64,000 bases of DNA from Sphingopyxis sp. (GTDB taxonomy: Bacteria; Pseudomonadota; Alphaproteobacteria; Sphingomonadales; Sphingomonadaceae), in contig JAEULK010000043.1 in NCBI GenBank assembly GCA_016793775.1, forward strand, positions 186,001 through 250,000, in the 5' to 3' direction. Positions 1 through 9,342 of the stretch are shown piece by piece (position 1 is the first letter of the stretch; every line of letters begins with the position of its first letter). Both the position numbers and the translations under genes were made by a program. The notes under the pieces were generated by a model. The model did not search any database, was not told the DNA's origin, and was given only the letters and a program-made list of their open reading frames with translations.

Positions 1-304
1 CGAAATACTGTATCGCGATGCTGGCAAAGGTCCACAGCGCGATCGCCGAACCGATCGGGGCGCCGCTGAACAGATCGTCCCACAGGCCGAGCGGCAGGCC
101 GATCCACACGGGCCACATCTCGATCCGCAGCAATTGCCAGCACAGGAAGAACAGCAGCCCGAGCGGCGGCAGCACGGGCGAACTCGCGACCATGGGCAGC
201 ATCAGCGGCAACGCCGAGGCGAGCATCACGCTGGCGACCGGCACGACCCGCATCCGCCACAGCGACGCGGGCTCGCCGAGCCGACGCGTGTCGGCGCGGT
301 TCAT
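1..304 (-). CDS. mreD: Rod shape-determining protein MreD (partial, cut by window start)
   Basis: Inner-membrane subunit of the elongasome, which with MreB and MreC directs lateral peptidoglycan synthesis. About 101 N-terminal residues are visible. They are hydrophobic and begin MNRADTRRLG, with a later LGLWDDLFSG segment typical of MreD between membrane helices. The ATG (304-302) overlaps the mreC stop as ATGA, so the two genes are translationally coupled at the end of mreB-mreC-mreD. The rest of the gene lies outside the window. The call rests on gene order and the hydrophobic pattern. Confidence 0.88.
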   Translation of the reverse strand, partial: MNRADTRRLGEPASLWRMRVVPVASVMLASALPLMLPMVASSPVLPPLGLLFFLCWQLLRIEMWPVWIGLPLGLWDDLFSGAPIGSAIALWTFASIAIQYF

Positions 305-1200
305 GGCTGGGGCGCCGGGGCGGGAAGGGGGGCAGGCACCGCCTGGGCCTCGATATTGTCGGGGGTATAGGCGCGCAGCACCGACACCGCATCGACCTGC
401 GCCGGGTCGGCGAGCGGGCGGGCGAGCGCGCCATCGGGGGTACGCCGCACGACGATCGCGACCGGGATATTGGGCGGATAGAGGCCGCCGGTGCCCGAGG
501 TGACGAGGATGTCGCCGGGCTTGAACGGGTTGTTGGCGATGTTCAGCGTGCGGATGTCGAGGTCGCCGTTGCCGCGGCCGTTGGCAAGCGCGGGCAGGCC
601 ATCGCGGGCGCGGCGGATCGGCACGATATTGTCGATGTCGGTGAGCAACAGCACCTGTGACACCGAGGGTCCGCTTGACAGCACGCGGCCGATCAGCCCG
701 TCGGCGCCGCGCACCGGCTGGCCCGATGCGACGCCCACATTGCGTCCGATGCTGAGCAGCGCGATGCGCTTGCTGCTCGTCGAGGTAGATGTGAGCAGAT
801 AGCCGTTGGCGACCGCCGCCTTGTCGTTGTCCTGCAGCTTGAGCAGCACCTTGAGCTGGCGGTTCTCTTCCTGCAGCGCGCTCGTCGCGACCAGCTGCCG
901 CCGCGTTTCGGCGAGTTCCTTGCGCAGTCGGCGGTTCTGCGATCCGGCGCCGACATAGGCCGACACCCAATCGTCGATGCCCGAGATCGAGCCGATCACC
1001 GAGCGCGTGCCGCGCGCCACGGGCGCGGTCACCTCATGGCTCGCGACGCGCAGCGCCGCGAAACCCACTGGATCGGCAACCGACAGGATCGCCAGCAACA
1101 GCCCCGCCACCGCCCCGGTCACCGCGATGACATAGGCGACGAACAGGCTCGTCTGGGCCTTGCGGGATTGCCCCGGACGCCTAGCTGCCGGGCGGACCAT
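301..1200 (-). CDS. mreC: Rod shape-determining protein MreC
   Basis: Bitopic inner-membrane scaffold of the elongasome, 299 aa. It has a basic cytoplasmic N-terminus, one membrane helix (about residues 19-42), a periplasmic coiled coil (about 86-123, heptad-like ETRRQLVATSALQEENRQL) and then the beta-rich MreC core, ending in a Pro/Ala tail (PAPLPAPAPQP). It lies 20 bp downstream of mreB and overlaps mreD by 4 nt, so one transcript is expected. Length and architecture match the family. Confidence 0.95.
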   Translation of the reverse strand: MVRPAARRPGQSRKAQTSLFVAYVIAVTGAVAGLLLAILSVADPVGFAALRVASHEVTAPVARGTRSVIGSISGIDDWVSAYVGAGSQNRRLRKELAETRRQLVATSALQEENRQLKVLLKLQDNDKAAVANGYLLTSTSTSSKRIALLSIGRNVGVASGQPVRGADGLIGRVLSSGPSVSQVLLLTDIDNIVPIRRARDGLPALANGRGNGDLDIRTLNIANNPFKPGDILVTSGTGGLYPPNIPVAIVVRRTPDGALARPLADPAQVDAVSVLRAYTPDNIEAQAVPAPLPAPAPQP

Positions 1201-1220
1201 CGGGGATCTTTATCCTTCGA

Positions 1221-2438
<1,218 letters not shown>

Positions 2439-2452
2439 CTAGGAGAGCGTTT

Positions 2453-4273
2453 ATGTCAATACGCCGCCTGCCGGAAACCCTCGTAAATCGGATCGCAGCC
2501 GGTGAAGTGGTCGAAAGACCGGCTGCGGCGCTCAAAGAACTGGTTGAAAACGCCATAGACGCGGGTTCGAGCCGGATTTCGGTGCGAATCGCCGACGGTG
2601 GGATCGCGCGAATCGAGGTAGAGGACGACGGCTCGGGAATGACCCCCGCCGACATGGTATTGGCGCTCGAACGCCACGCGACGTCGAAGCTTCCCGACGA
2701 GGCGATCGAGGCGGTCACGACGCTCGGTTTTCGCGGCGAGGCGCTGCCCTCGATCGCCAGCGTCGCACGGCTGACGCTCGAAAGCCGGATGGCGCACGCC
2801 GATGGCTGGAAACGCGTGGTCAACAATGGCGCGCTCGTCGCCGAAGGGCCGGCGGCGCTGGCCAAGGGTACCCGCGTCCTCGTCGAGGAACTGTTCGCGC
2901 GCGTGCCGGCCCGGCGCAAGTTCCTGCGCAGTGGGCGCAGCGAATATGCCGCCTGTCTCGACGTGGTGAAACGGCTCGCAATGGCCAACCCCGAGGTGGG
3001 TTTCACGATGGAGCATGACGGGCGCCGTGTGCTCGATGTGCAGGGCGGCCAAGACCGGCTGGCGCGCGTTGCGGCGCTAACCAGCCGCGATCTTGCCGCG
3101 AACAGCATCGGGGTCGATCTCGACCGCGGCGACGTGCATCTCGGCGGGGTCATCAGCCTGCCGACCTACAATCGCGGCGTGTCCGACCATCAATATCTGT
3201 TCGTCAACGGCCGTCCGGTGAAGGACCGGCTGCTCGTCGGGGCGCTGCGCGGCGCCTATGCCGACCTGCTCGCGCGCGACCGCCACCCCGTCGTCGCGCT
3301 GTTCCTCGACGTCCCCGCGAGCGAGGTCGACGTGAACGTCCACCCCGCAAAGACCGAGGTGCGCTTCCGCGATCCGCAGCTGGTGCGCGGGCTGATCGTC
3401 GGCGGCCTTCGCCGCGCGCTCGACGAACATGGCTTCCGCAGCGTCCAGCGCCCCGCCCAGGCGGCGCTGGCGGCGTGGCAGCAGGAACCGGTCGCGCCGG
3501 CGCCGACAACGGGCTTCCTCTTCGGAGCGGCGCCGCGTACCGAGCCCGCGGTGCACCTGTTCGGCGCCGACATCGCGCCGCCCGCCGACGACGTCGCCCG
3601 CGTCTACGACCGGTTGGTACCTTTCGCCCAGTCGCCGGCGCCGCTCGCGGGCCGAGCCGAGGTGGCGACCGCGCCTGTACCTGGGGCCGAAGTCCATCCG
3701 CTCGGCATCGCGCGCGGCCAGATCGCCAAGACCTATATCGTCGCCGAGGCCGAGGACGGGCTGGTCATCGTCGACCAGCATGCCGCGCACGAACGGCTGG
3801 TGCTCGAACAATTGCGCGGCGGCATGACCGGGCGCGCGGTGCCCTCGCAAGGCCTGCTGCTGCCCGAGGTGGTCGAGCTCGACGAACCCGCGTGCGACCG
3901 GCTGGAAGCGGCGGCGGGCGAGCTCGCCGCGCTCGGCGTCGGACTCGAACGCTTCGGCCCCGCCGCGGTGATGGTGCGCGCGACCCCTGCGATGCTCGGC
4001 AATATCGACTGCGCGAAGCTGGTGACCGACATCGCCGATGACCTTGCGGGCTATGATGCGGCGCTCGGGCTCAACGAAAAGCTCGAACTGGTTGCGGCGA
4101 CGATGGCCTGCCACGGCTCGGTGCGCGCGGGACGCACGCTGGGTGTCGCCGAAATGAACGCGCTGCTTCGCCAGATGGAGGTGACGCCACATTCGGGCCA
4201 GTGCAACCACGGCCGCCCGACCTGGGTGAAGCTCGCGATGGATGACGTCGAACGACTTTTCGGGCGGAAATAG
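2453..4273 (+). CDS. mutL: DNA mismatch repair protein MutL
   Basis: Mismatch repair mediator, 606 aa. The GHKL ATPase half carries KELVENAIDAG (catalytic Glu32, Asn33), DDGSGM (58-63) and GFRGEAL. The C-terminal dimerisation half contains DQHAAHE followed after four residues by E (from Asp441), which fits the DQHA-x2-E-x4-E metal-binding motif of endonuclease-type MutL, as expected where MutH is absent. An Ala/Pro-rich linker joins the halves. The ATG at 2453 has AGGAGA eleven bases upstream; a longer frame back to 2318 lacks family similarity. Confidence 0.97.
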   Translation: MSIRRLPETLVNRIAAGEVVERPAAALKELVENAIDAGSSRISVRIADGGIARIEVEDDGSGMTPADMVLALERHATSKLPDEAIEAVTTLGFRGEALPSIASVARLTLESRMAHADGWKRVVNNGALVAEGPAALAKGTRVLVEELFARVPARRKFLRSGRSEYAACLDVVKRLAMANPEVGFTMEHDGRRVLDVQGGQDRLARVAALTSRDLAANSIGVDLDRGDVHLGGVISLPTYNRGVSDHQYLFVNGRPVKDRLLVGALRGAYADLLARDRHPVVALFLDVPASEVDVNVHPAKTEVRFRDPQLVRGLIVGGLRRALDEHGFRSVQRPAQAALAAWQQEPVAPAPTTGFLFGAAPRTEPAVHLFGADIAPPADDVARVYDRLVPFAQSPAPLAGRAEVATAPVPGAEVHPLGIARGQIAKTYIVAEAEDGLVIVDQHAAHERLVLEQLRGGMTGRAVPSQGLLLPEVVELDEPACDRLEAAAGELAALGVGLERFGPAAVMVRATPAMLGNIDCAKLVTDIADDLAGYDAALGLNEKLELVAATMACHGSVRAGRTLGVAEMNALLRQMEVTPHSGQCNHGRPTWVKLAMDDVERLFGRK

Positions 4274-4342
4274 AATTTCTTGCTCGGCTTGGGAGCGGAA
4301 TGGGGGCTAGGGGCCAAGTCCCCCTCCATGGAGTATTCATCG

Positions 4343-4822
4343 ATGAAATTGACGATTGCGGCGCCGCTCGGCGTTGCGCTTTTCCTTGCCGCTTGTTCGG
4401 GTGGTGCCAAGGAAGAAAAAACGGCCGCGCCGACTCCGGTCGCGAAAAAGGCCGAACTGCCCGACACCGGCGGCGAAAAGCCGATCGAGCTTGCCGCGAT
4501 CGGCAAGGGTGAACTGCTCGCGTTGAAGGGCGCGCGCGCGTGCCGTTTCACCATCGATGGTCAGGACGCACCGACGCTCGTGGTCAAGACCGATGTCGAC
4601 GCCGATGCCACCGCGCAGGGTGCGGTCAAGGTCGGCAGCCGCGTCCAGCGCGTCGCCGGCCCCGGCGGCTTTGCCGACCTGCAAAAGGGCATGGACCTGT
4701 CGGGTCCGGGCCTCAGCCTGGTCGTCGAACCGTCGGCCAGCGGCGCCAAGGCCAAGCTGGCCGCGAGCCGTCCGTTCGGCAAACCGACCAGCTTCGAGGG
4801 CGACTGGAGCTGCGACGCGTAA
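4343..4822 (+). CDS. Putative lipoprotein, function unknown
   Basis: 159-aa protein with a lipoprotein signal peptide: MKLTIAAPLGVALFLAAC with lipobox LAAC and Cys18 as the probable lipidated residue. The following stretch is Lys/Ala/Pro-rich, then comes a soluble domain with two more Cys (ACRFTIDG and the C-terminal WSCDA) that could form a disulfide. GGAG lies upstream of the chosen ATG; an ATG at 4328 is a weaker alternative. It follows mutL on the same strand and converges with the PhoD gene 6 bp away. No known family is recognised. Confidence 0.75.
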   Translation: MKLTIAAPLGVALFLAACSGGAKEEKTAAPTPVAKKAELPDTGGEKPIELAAIGKGELLALKGARACRFTIDGQDAPTLVVKTDVDADATAQGAVKVGSRVQRVAGPGGFADLQKGMDLSGPGLSLVVEPSASGAKAKLAASRPFGKPTSFEGDWSCDA

Positions 4823-4828
4823 AGCGTC

Positions 4829-6394
4829 TCAGGCCATCTTGATCCCGGCAACGCCGTTTTCGACGACGCCGGTCGCACGCTTCGACAGCGTGTTGACCGG
4901 CGTCGTCACCTTGTCGACCACCATGAAATGCGTCTGCCAGGCCTCGCGGCCGACCTCGCACACGACATAGCCGCGCTGGTCGTTGGCGAATTTCAGCTCG
5001 GGGTTGAGCTTCAGCCAATCGTCGGTGCCTGCGCGCTTGTCGCTGCCGTCGCCGTTGCTGCTGATCGAGGTCGCGACGAATTCGGCGCCCACCACCTTGT
5101 CCCTCCGCACCAGGTCGCCGCAGAAATTCTGATGTTCGTCGCCGGTCAGCACGACGCAATTCTTGAGCCCCGCCATGCGCGACAATATGCGCTCGCGCGG
5201 TTCTTCATAACCCGCCCAGCTGTCGAGATTGAGGATCTTCTTGGGCTCGTCGGCCTTGCGGCGGCGGTCGAGCGACATCATCGTCACCTGCTGCGCAAAG
5301 GCGTTCCACGTCGCGCTGCCCTTCGCCAGATTGCGGGCGAGCCATTCCTCCTGCGCCTTGCCCAGCACCTGTGCGTCCTTGGCATAAACCTCGGGGCAGG
5401 CGGGTTTGAAGCCGTCGCCGCACGGCTGGTCGCTGCGATATTGGCGCGTGTCGAGCAATTGCATCGCCATCAAATCGCCATAGCGGAACTCGCGGTGCAT
5501 GCCGACCATGCCGCCGCGCGGCAGCAGCGCCTTGCGTACCGGCATATGCTCGTACCACGCCTGCATCGCGGCCTGCTTCTTGAGCATGAACACCTCGGGC
5601 GGCGCGGCGTCGGGGTCGTTGCCGTCGAGCCCCATCTTCCAATTGTCGATGTCCGATACCCAGTCGTTGCGGATCTCATGATCGTCGAAGCTCGACAGAT
5701 GCGCGTGGACCGAACGCACCGCCTGCTGGTCGATGTCGAGCAAAGTCTGCGCATAGGCGAAGCGGAAGTCGTCGAGGTCGACCAGCGCGCGCTGGGCATA
5801 TTGGCGCACCGGGCGGATCGGCAGGCCGCTGTCGAACAGATAGTCCTGCCGATATTCATAGATGAAGTCGCCGTAGTGATAGACGAAGGCGAGATCCTCG
5901 CGCGCCATGTGGCGATAGGCGCCGTAAAAGCCCGATTCATAATGCTGGCACCCCGCGACGCCGAATTTCAGCGCGTCGACCTTGGCGCCGGGCGCGGGCA
6001 GCGTGCGTGCGCGGCCGCGCAGGCTGCGCTCGCCTGCGGCGGTGAAGCGGTAATGATAGGGGCGGTCGGGCAGCAGCCCCGCGACCTCGACATGGACGCT
6101 GTGGCCGAGTTCGGGGCGCGCCAGTTCGGTGCCCTTCGCCACCACGTCGCGGAACCCCGTGTCGGTCGCCACCTCCCAGTCGACGGGCACATTGGTCAGC
6201 GGCATGCCGCCGTGGCGCTCCATCGGTTCGGGCGCGAGGCGCGTCCAGATCACGAAACCGTCGCTCGCGGGGTCGCCCGCCGCGACGCCCAGCTTGAACG
6301 GGAAGTCGCGGAGCAGCCCTTGCGCGCCGACGATCGCGGGGGCGGCAAGCCCGGCGAGCGTCGCCCCGGCCAGAAACGAGCGGCGGTTATACAT
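4829..6394 (-). CDS. phoD: PhoD-like alkaline phosphatase/phosphodiesterase, Tat-exported
   Basis: Secreted phosphomonoesterase/diesterase of the PhoD family, 521 aa. The N-terminus MYNRRSFLAGATLAG is a twin-arginine signal, as expected for PhoD, which folds with metals before export. An N-terminal fibronectin-like domain (DFPFKLGVAAGDP, IWTRLAP) precedes the metallophosphatase core with GCQHYESG, YGDFIYEY, DDHEIRNDW and GDEHQNF, the residues expected to hold Fe/Ca. The start at 6394 has GGGA upstream; longer frames add an untypical leader. Monocistronic. Confidence 0.92.
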   Translation of the reverse strand: MYNRRSFLAGATLAGLAAPAIVGAQGLLRDFPFKLGVAAGDPASDGFVIWTRLAPEPMERHGGMPLTNVPVDWEVATDTGFRDVVAKGTELARPELGHSVHVEVAGLLPDRPYHYRFTAAGERSLRGRARTLPAPGAKVDALKFGVAGCQHYESGFYGAYRHMAREDLAFVYHYGDFIYEYRQDYLFDSGLPIRPVRQYAQRALVDLDDFRFAYAQTLLDIDQQAVRSVHAHLSSFDDHEIRNDWVSDIDNWKMGLDGNDPDAAPPEVFMLKKQAAMQAWYEHMPVRKALLPRGGMVGMHREFRYGDLMAMQLLDTRQYRSDQPCGDGFKPACPEVYAKDAQVLGKAQEEWLARNLAKGSATWNAFAQQVTMMSLDRRRKADEPKKILNLDSWAGYEEPRERILSRMAGLKNCVVLTGDEHQNFCGDLVRRDKVVGAEFVATSISSNGDGSDKRAGTDDWLKLNPELKFANDQRGYVVCEVGREAWQTHFMVVDKVTTPVNTLSKRATGVVENGVAGIKMA

Positions 6395-6496
6395 GGCAGT
6401 TCCCATAGTCTGATGATTCGTTGCGCCGGACATAGCCCAGCGGCACACGAAATCCCATGTGCCCGGATCATGACAAACGGGTTGCGCAGGACGGCG

Positions 6497-7261
6497 TCAG
6501 ACCAGCATTGCCAGCATCCACAGCGCCATGCCGATCATCGCCAGATTCTCCGTCAGCGAGACGAAGCCAAGCGGCACCTTGCTGCTGCCCCCGACGCAGG
6601 CGCATTTGAGGTCGCGCCGCTCGATATAGACCGCCTTGAACACCGACACCGCGCCGATCGTGCCGATGAACAGCGACGCCGGGATCGACAGCCAGGGCAG
6701 GGCATGCGCGGTCATCAGCACGCCCGCCAGCCCCTCGGCAAAGGGATAGACGCGGCCATAGGGGACCCAGCGCTTCGCGAGCAGGTCGTAATTGAGGAAC
6801 ATCGTCGAGAAGCTCTCGATATCCTGCAGCTTGAGCATCGCGAGCACGATCATGCTGAACGAGACGAACCATTCGGCGGCGCGCAGCGTCAGGGCGGTAC
6901 CGAACGCCGCGTGGCTCGCCGCGAGCGCCATCAGCGCGGTCATCGCGAAGAGCGCGATCACCGGGCGATAGCTGACCGCATCGAGATCGCGGACGGTCAG
7001 GCCGAAATGGCGGCGCAGATCGTCGTAGCCGCCGATCCGCACACCGTCGATGAAGGTCTGCGGCGTGGTCCTGACGCCATGTTCGGCCTTGAAGGCGTCG
7101 GCCTCCTCGCGCGTCGTCAGCCAGCGGTCGTCGACCTTATAGCCCTTCTGCTTCAGAAGGTGCCGCGCCTTGAGGCCATAGGGGCAAGTGTGCCCCGGCA
7201 TGACCATGCGGTGTAGAACGGCCGTCTTGCGGCCGACTGCGGTGGTTGTTTCCTGTGTCAT
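6497..7261 (-). CDS. Glutaredoxin-MauE fusion membrane protein
   Basis: 254-aa two-domain protein. Residues 1-90 form a glutaredoxin-like domain with the redox motif CPYG (Cys26), then TTPQTFIDG and GGYDDL, the usual cis-Pro and glutathione-binding regions. Residues about 100-254 are a MauE/DoxX-like integral membrane domain with several helices and a CAC pair in a loop (LKCACVGGSSKVPLG). A role in thiol-disulfide transfer across the inner membrane is inferred. The start at 7261 has GGGG just upstream; an ATG at 7270 lacks a ribosome site. Divergent from a MerR regulator with shared operator DNA. Confidence 0.85.
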   Translation of the reverse strand: MTQETTTAVGRKTAVLHRMVMPGHTCPYGLKARHLLKQKGYKVDDRWLTTREEADAFKAEHGVRTTPQTFIDGVRIGGYDDLRRHFGLTVRDLDAVSYRPVIALFAMTALMALAASHAAFGTALTLRAAEWFVSFSMIVLAMLKLQDIESFSTMFLNYDLLAKRWVPYGRVYPFAEGLAGVLMTAHALPWLSIPASLFIGTIGAVSVFKAVYIERRDLKCACVGGSSKVPLGFVSLTENLAMIGMALWMLAMLV

Positions 7262-7268
7262 GCGCCCC

Positions 7269-7299
7269 ATATCGCATCTGTACCATGGTACGGAGTCAA
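7269..7299 (-). promoter_or_regulatory. MerR-type promoter/operator between the Grx-MauE gene and merR
   Basis: On the minus strand TTGACT (7299-7294) and CGATAT (7274-7269) are separated by 19 nt, the over-long spacer typical of MerR-activated promoters. The spacer holds the perfect palindrome GTACCATGGTAC (7280-7291), which resembles the mer operator core (CCGTAC...GTACGG). The start codon of the minus-strand gene follows within about 8 nt, so its leader would be very short. The assignment is by pattern only. Confidence 0.65.
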
Positions 7300-7302
7300 G
7301 CG

Positions 7303-7704
7303 ATGCAGCGCACCATCGGAAAACTGGCCGTCGCGGGCGGGGTGGGGGTCGAGACGATCCGCTATTACCAGCGCCGCGGCCTGCTCGAGGTCCCCGCGCG
7401 CAGCGGCGGCGACGGCTGGGGCGGCGGCATCCGCCGCTATGACGAAGACGACCTCCGCCGCCTGAGGTTCATCCGCGCCGCGCAGGGCGCGGGCTTCACA
7501 CTCGACGAGATCGGCGAACTGCTCGCGCTCGAGGCAGGCGACGACCGCGTCCAGGTCCGCCACCTCGCGCGCCAGCGGATCGAGGCGCTCGATACGAAGA
7601 TCGCGCAAATGACCGAAACGCGGGCGGCGCTGGCGCGGTTAGCCGACCTTTGCGCCGCGAGCGACAAGGGGCCGTGCCCGATCTTGGCGGCGTTCGAACC
7701 CTGA
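7303..7704 (+). CDS. MerR-family transcriptional regulator
   Basis: 133-aa MerR-type regulator: N-terminal winged helix (TIGKLAVAGGVGVETIRYYQRRGLLE, split here for length as TIGKLAVAGG / VGVETIRYYQ), a dimerisation helix and a C-terminal Cys-x7-Cys loop (Cys117, Cys125). Those two Cys match the Hg(II)-binding Cys117/Cys126 of MerR, but the third ligand, Cys82, is Arg82 here, so classical trigonal mercury binding is unlikely. It probably controls the divergent glutaredoxin-MauE gene through the palindrome between them. GGAG precedes the chosen ATG. Confidence 0.9.
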   Translation: MQRTIGKLAVAGGVGVETIRYYQRRGLLEVPARSGGDGWGGGIRRYDEDDLRRLRFIRAAQGAGFTLDEIGELLALEAGDDRVQVRHLARQRIEALDTKIAQMTETRAALARLADLCAASDKGPCPILAAFEP

Positions 7705-7706
7705 CC

Positions 7707-7746
7707 GTCATTGCGAGGAGCCACAGGCGACGAAGCAATCTCCAGC
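7707..7746 (+). repeat. Left inverted repeat of the GIY-YIG cassette
   Basis: A 40-bp sequence GTCATTGCGAGGAGC...GACGAAGCAATCTCCAGC. It pairs with 8054-8091 in inverted orientation; only the middle (CACAGG against GAAGC) differs. It ends 7 bp from the stop of the GIY-YIG remnant. From general knowledge, repeats of this kind (GTCATTGCGAGGAGCGAAGC) are scattered through many proteobacterial genomes. Confidence 0.85.
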
Positions 7747-7753
7747 TGTCGGC

Positions 7754-8052
7754 CTATCCGCCGGTCAGTTCGGCAAACAGGTCGCGCCACTCGGGATTAG
7801 CGGCCTCGATCAGCGCCATTTTGCGCGCACGCGAGCCGGCCTTGATCTGTTTCTCGCGCGCGATTGCTCAATACATGTCGCTATGCATTTCGAACCAGAC
7901 CGGCTTGTCGCAGCGATAGCGCGTCGAAAAACCGCCCAGCTTTTGGCGATGCTCCCAGACACGACCGATGAGGTTCGACGTGACACGGTGTAGGGCACCC
8001 CGCCTTTCCGGTTGGTCATGATGTAGACTGCGGGCTGAGCGTCCAGATGCAT
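7754..8052 (-). pseudogene. Broken GIY-YIG nuclease gene
   Basis: Remnant of a small (~98-aa) single-domain GIY-YIG endonuclease. The first frame gives AVYIMTNRKGGVPYT. After a one-base deletion near 7978-7987 the second frame continues TSNLIGRVWEHRQKLGGFST then RYRCDKPVWFEMHSDMY, where a TGA (7870-7868) interrupts, then AIAREKQIKAGSRARKMALI and a normal end NPEWRDLFAELTGG. These are the VYI/PYTG, R-x3-HR and REKQIK signatures of the family. One frameshift plus one nonsense codon make it inactive. It sits exactly between two inverted repeats. Confidence 0.88.
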
Positions 8053-8053
8053 C

Positions 8054-8091
8054 GCTGGAGATTGCTTCGTCGCTTCGCTCCTCGCAATGAC
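8054..8091 (-). repeat. Right inverted repeat of the GIY-YIG cassette
   Basis: Inverted copy of 7707-7746, reading on the minus strand GTCATTGCGAGGAGCGAAGC followed by GACGAAGCAATCTCCAGC. It ends 1 bp before the start codon of the GIY-YIG remnant, so repeat-gene-repeat forms one compact unit of about 385 bp. Confidence 0.85.
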
Positions 8092-8100
8092 TAAGAAGCT

Positions 8101-9198
8101 TTAGCTGTGCAGGAAGTGCATCACGTCGCCGTCGTGCACCACATAGGCCTTGCCTTCGGCGCGCAGCTTGCCCGCCTCGCGCGCCTTGGCTTCGCCGCCC
8201 AGCGTGACATAATCGTCATAGGCGATCGTCTCGGCGCGGATGAAGCCCTTCTGGAAATCGCTGTGGATCTCGCCGGCGGCTTCGGGCGCGGTGGCGCCGG
8301 TGTGGACGGTCCAGGCGCGCGCTTCCTGCGGCCCGACGGTGAAGAAGGTGATCAGGTGGAGCAACTCGTACCCCGCGCGGATGACGCGCGCGAGGCCGGT
8401 TTCGTGAAGGCCCATCTCCTCGAGGAATTCCATGCGGTCGGCCATGTCCATCGTCACCAGCTCGCTCTCGATCGCGGCCGACACGACGACGGCCTGCGCG
8501 CCCTCGGCGGCCGCCTTGGCGAAGACCTTTTCCGAGAAGGCGTTGCCGCCCGCCGCGCTGCCTTCGTCCACATTGCAGACGTAGAGCACGGGCTTGCTGG
8601 TCAGCAGCTGGGCGGTGCGCAGCACGCGGGCTTCGTCGTCGTCCTTGGGGTCGGTCAGCCGCGCGGGCTTGCCTTCGCGCAGCAGGTCGAGCGCCTGGCC
8701 GAGCACGCTGGCGGCGACCTTCGATTCCTTGTCGCCCTGCGCGGCCTTCTTCGCCAGCGCGGGAACGCGCTTTTCAAGGCTCTCCAGGTCGGCGAGCAGC
8801 AATTCGGTTTCGACCGTCTCGGCGTCGGCGACCGGATCGACCTTGTTTTCGACATGCTGGATGTCGTCATCCTCGAAACAGCGCAGCACATGGACGATCG
8901 CATCGACCTCGCGGATGTTGCCGAGGAACTGGTTGCCCAGGCCCTCGCCCTTCGACGCGCCGCGCACGAGGCCCGCGATGTCGACGAAGGCGAGCTGCGT
9001 CGCGATGATCTTCTTGCTGCTCGCGATGGCCGCCAATTTCTCCAGCCGGTCGTCGGGCACCGCGACATTGCCGATGTTCGGCTCGATCGTGCAGAAGGGA
9101 TAGTTCGCCGCCTGGGCCGCTGCGGTCTCGGTCAGCGCGTTGAACAGGGTGGACTTGCCGACATTGGGCAGCCCGACGATGCCGCATTTGAAACCCAT
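8101..9198 (-). CDS. ychF: Redox/ribosome-associated ATPase YchF (OLA1 family)
   Basis: Obg-related P-loop ATPase, 365 aa, usual length. G1 motif GLPNVGKST at residues 9-17, G3-like DIAGLVRGA, and the YchF-specific NVDE in place of NKxD, which favours ATP over GTP. A coiled insert and the C-terminal TGS domain (FFTVGPQEARAWTVHTGATA, ending YVVHDGDVMHFLHS) follow. The family binds ribosomes and affects catalase and stress responses. The start at 9198 has GGAG six bases upstream; the longer frame to 9246 is rejected. Confidence 0.96.
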   Translation of the reverse strand: MGFKCGIVGLPNVGKSTLFNALTETAAAQAANYPFCTIEPNIGNVAVPDDRLEKLAAIASSKKIIATQLAFVDIAGLVRGASKGEGLGNQFLGNIREVDAIVHVLRCFEDDDIQHVENKVDPVADAETVETELLLADLESLEKRVPALAKKAAQGDKESKVAASVLGQALDLLREGKPARLTDPKDDDEARVLRTAQLLTSKPVLYVCNVDEGSAAGGNAFSEKVFAKAAAEGAQAVVVSAAIESELVTMDMADRMEFLEEMGLHETGLARVIRAGYELLHLITFFTVGPQEARAWTVHTGATAPEAAGEIHSDFQKGFIRAETIAYDDYVTLGGEAKAREAGKLRAEGKAYVVHDGDVMHFLHS

Positions 9199-9342
9199 AA
9201 AAACTCCGTGATGCCGGCGCGCCTGGTGGGGACGCCGCTGTTGCACGCGCCCCTAGCGCCAAGTGGGGCCGGGCGCCAGTCTTTGCCGCCGATCAGAAAG
9301 CGGTTGCGCGACGTTAAGGCATCGGCGCTTATCGATGAAGCG

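Noticed and set aside
4928-7216. Long plus-strand open frame of 762 codons
   Set aside because: It lies opposite PhoD and the glutaredoxin-MauE gene, is His/Arg/Ala-rich without any family motif, and is a typical antisense frame of GC-rich coding DNA.
8107-9342. Upstream extension of the CAP-domain protein to 634 aa
   Set aside because: The extension is antisense to ychF; the signal peptide starts at 9343.
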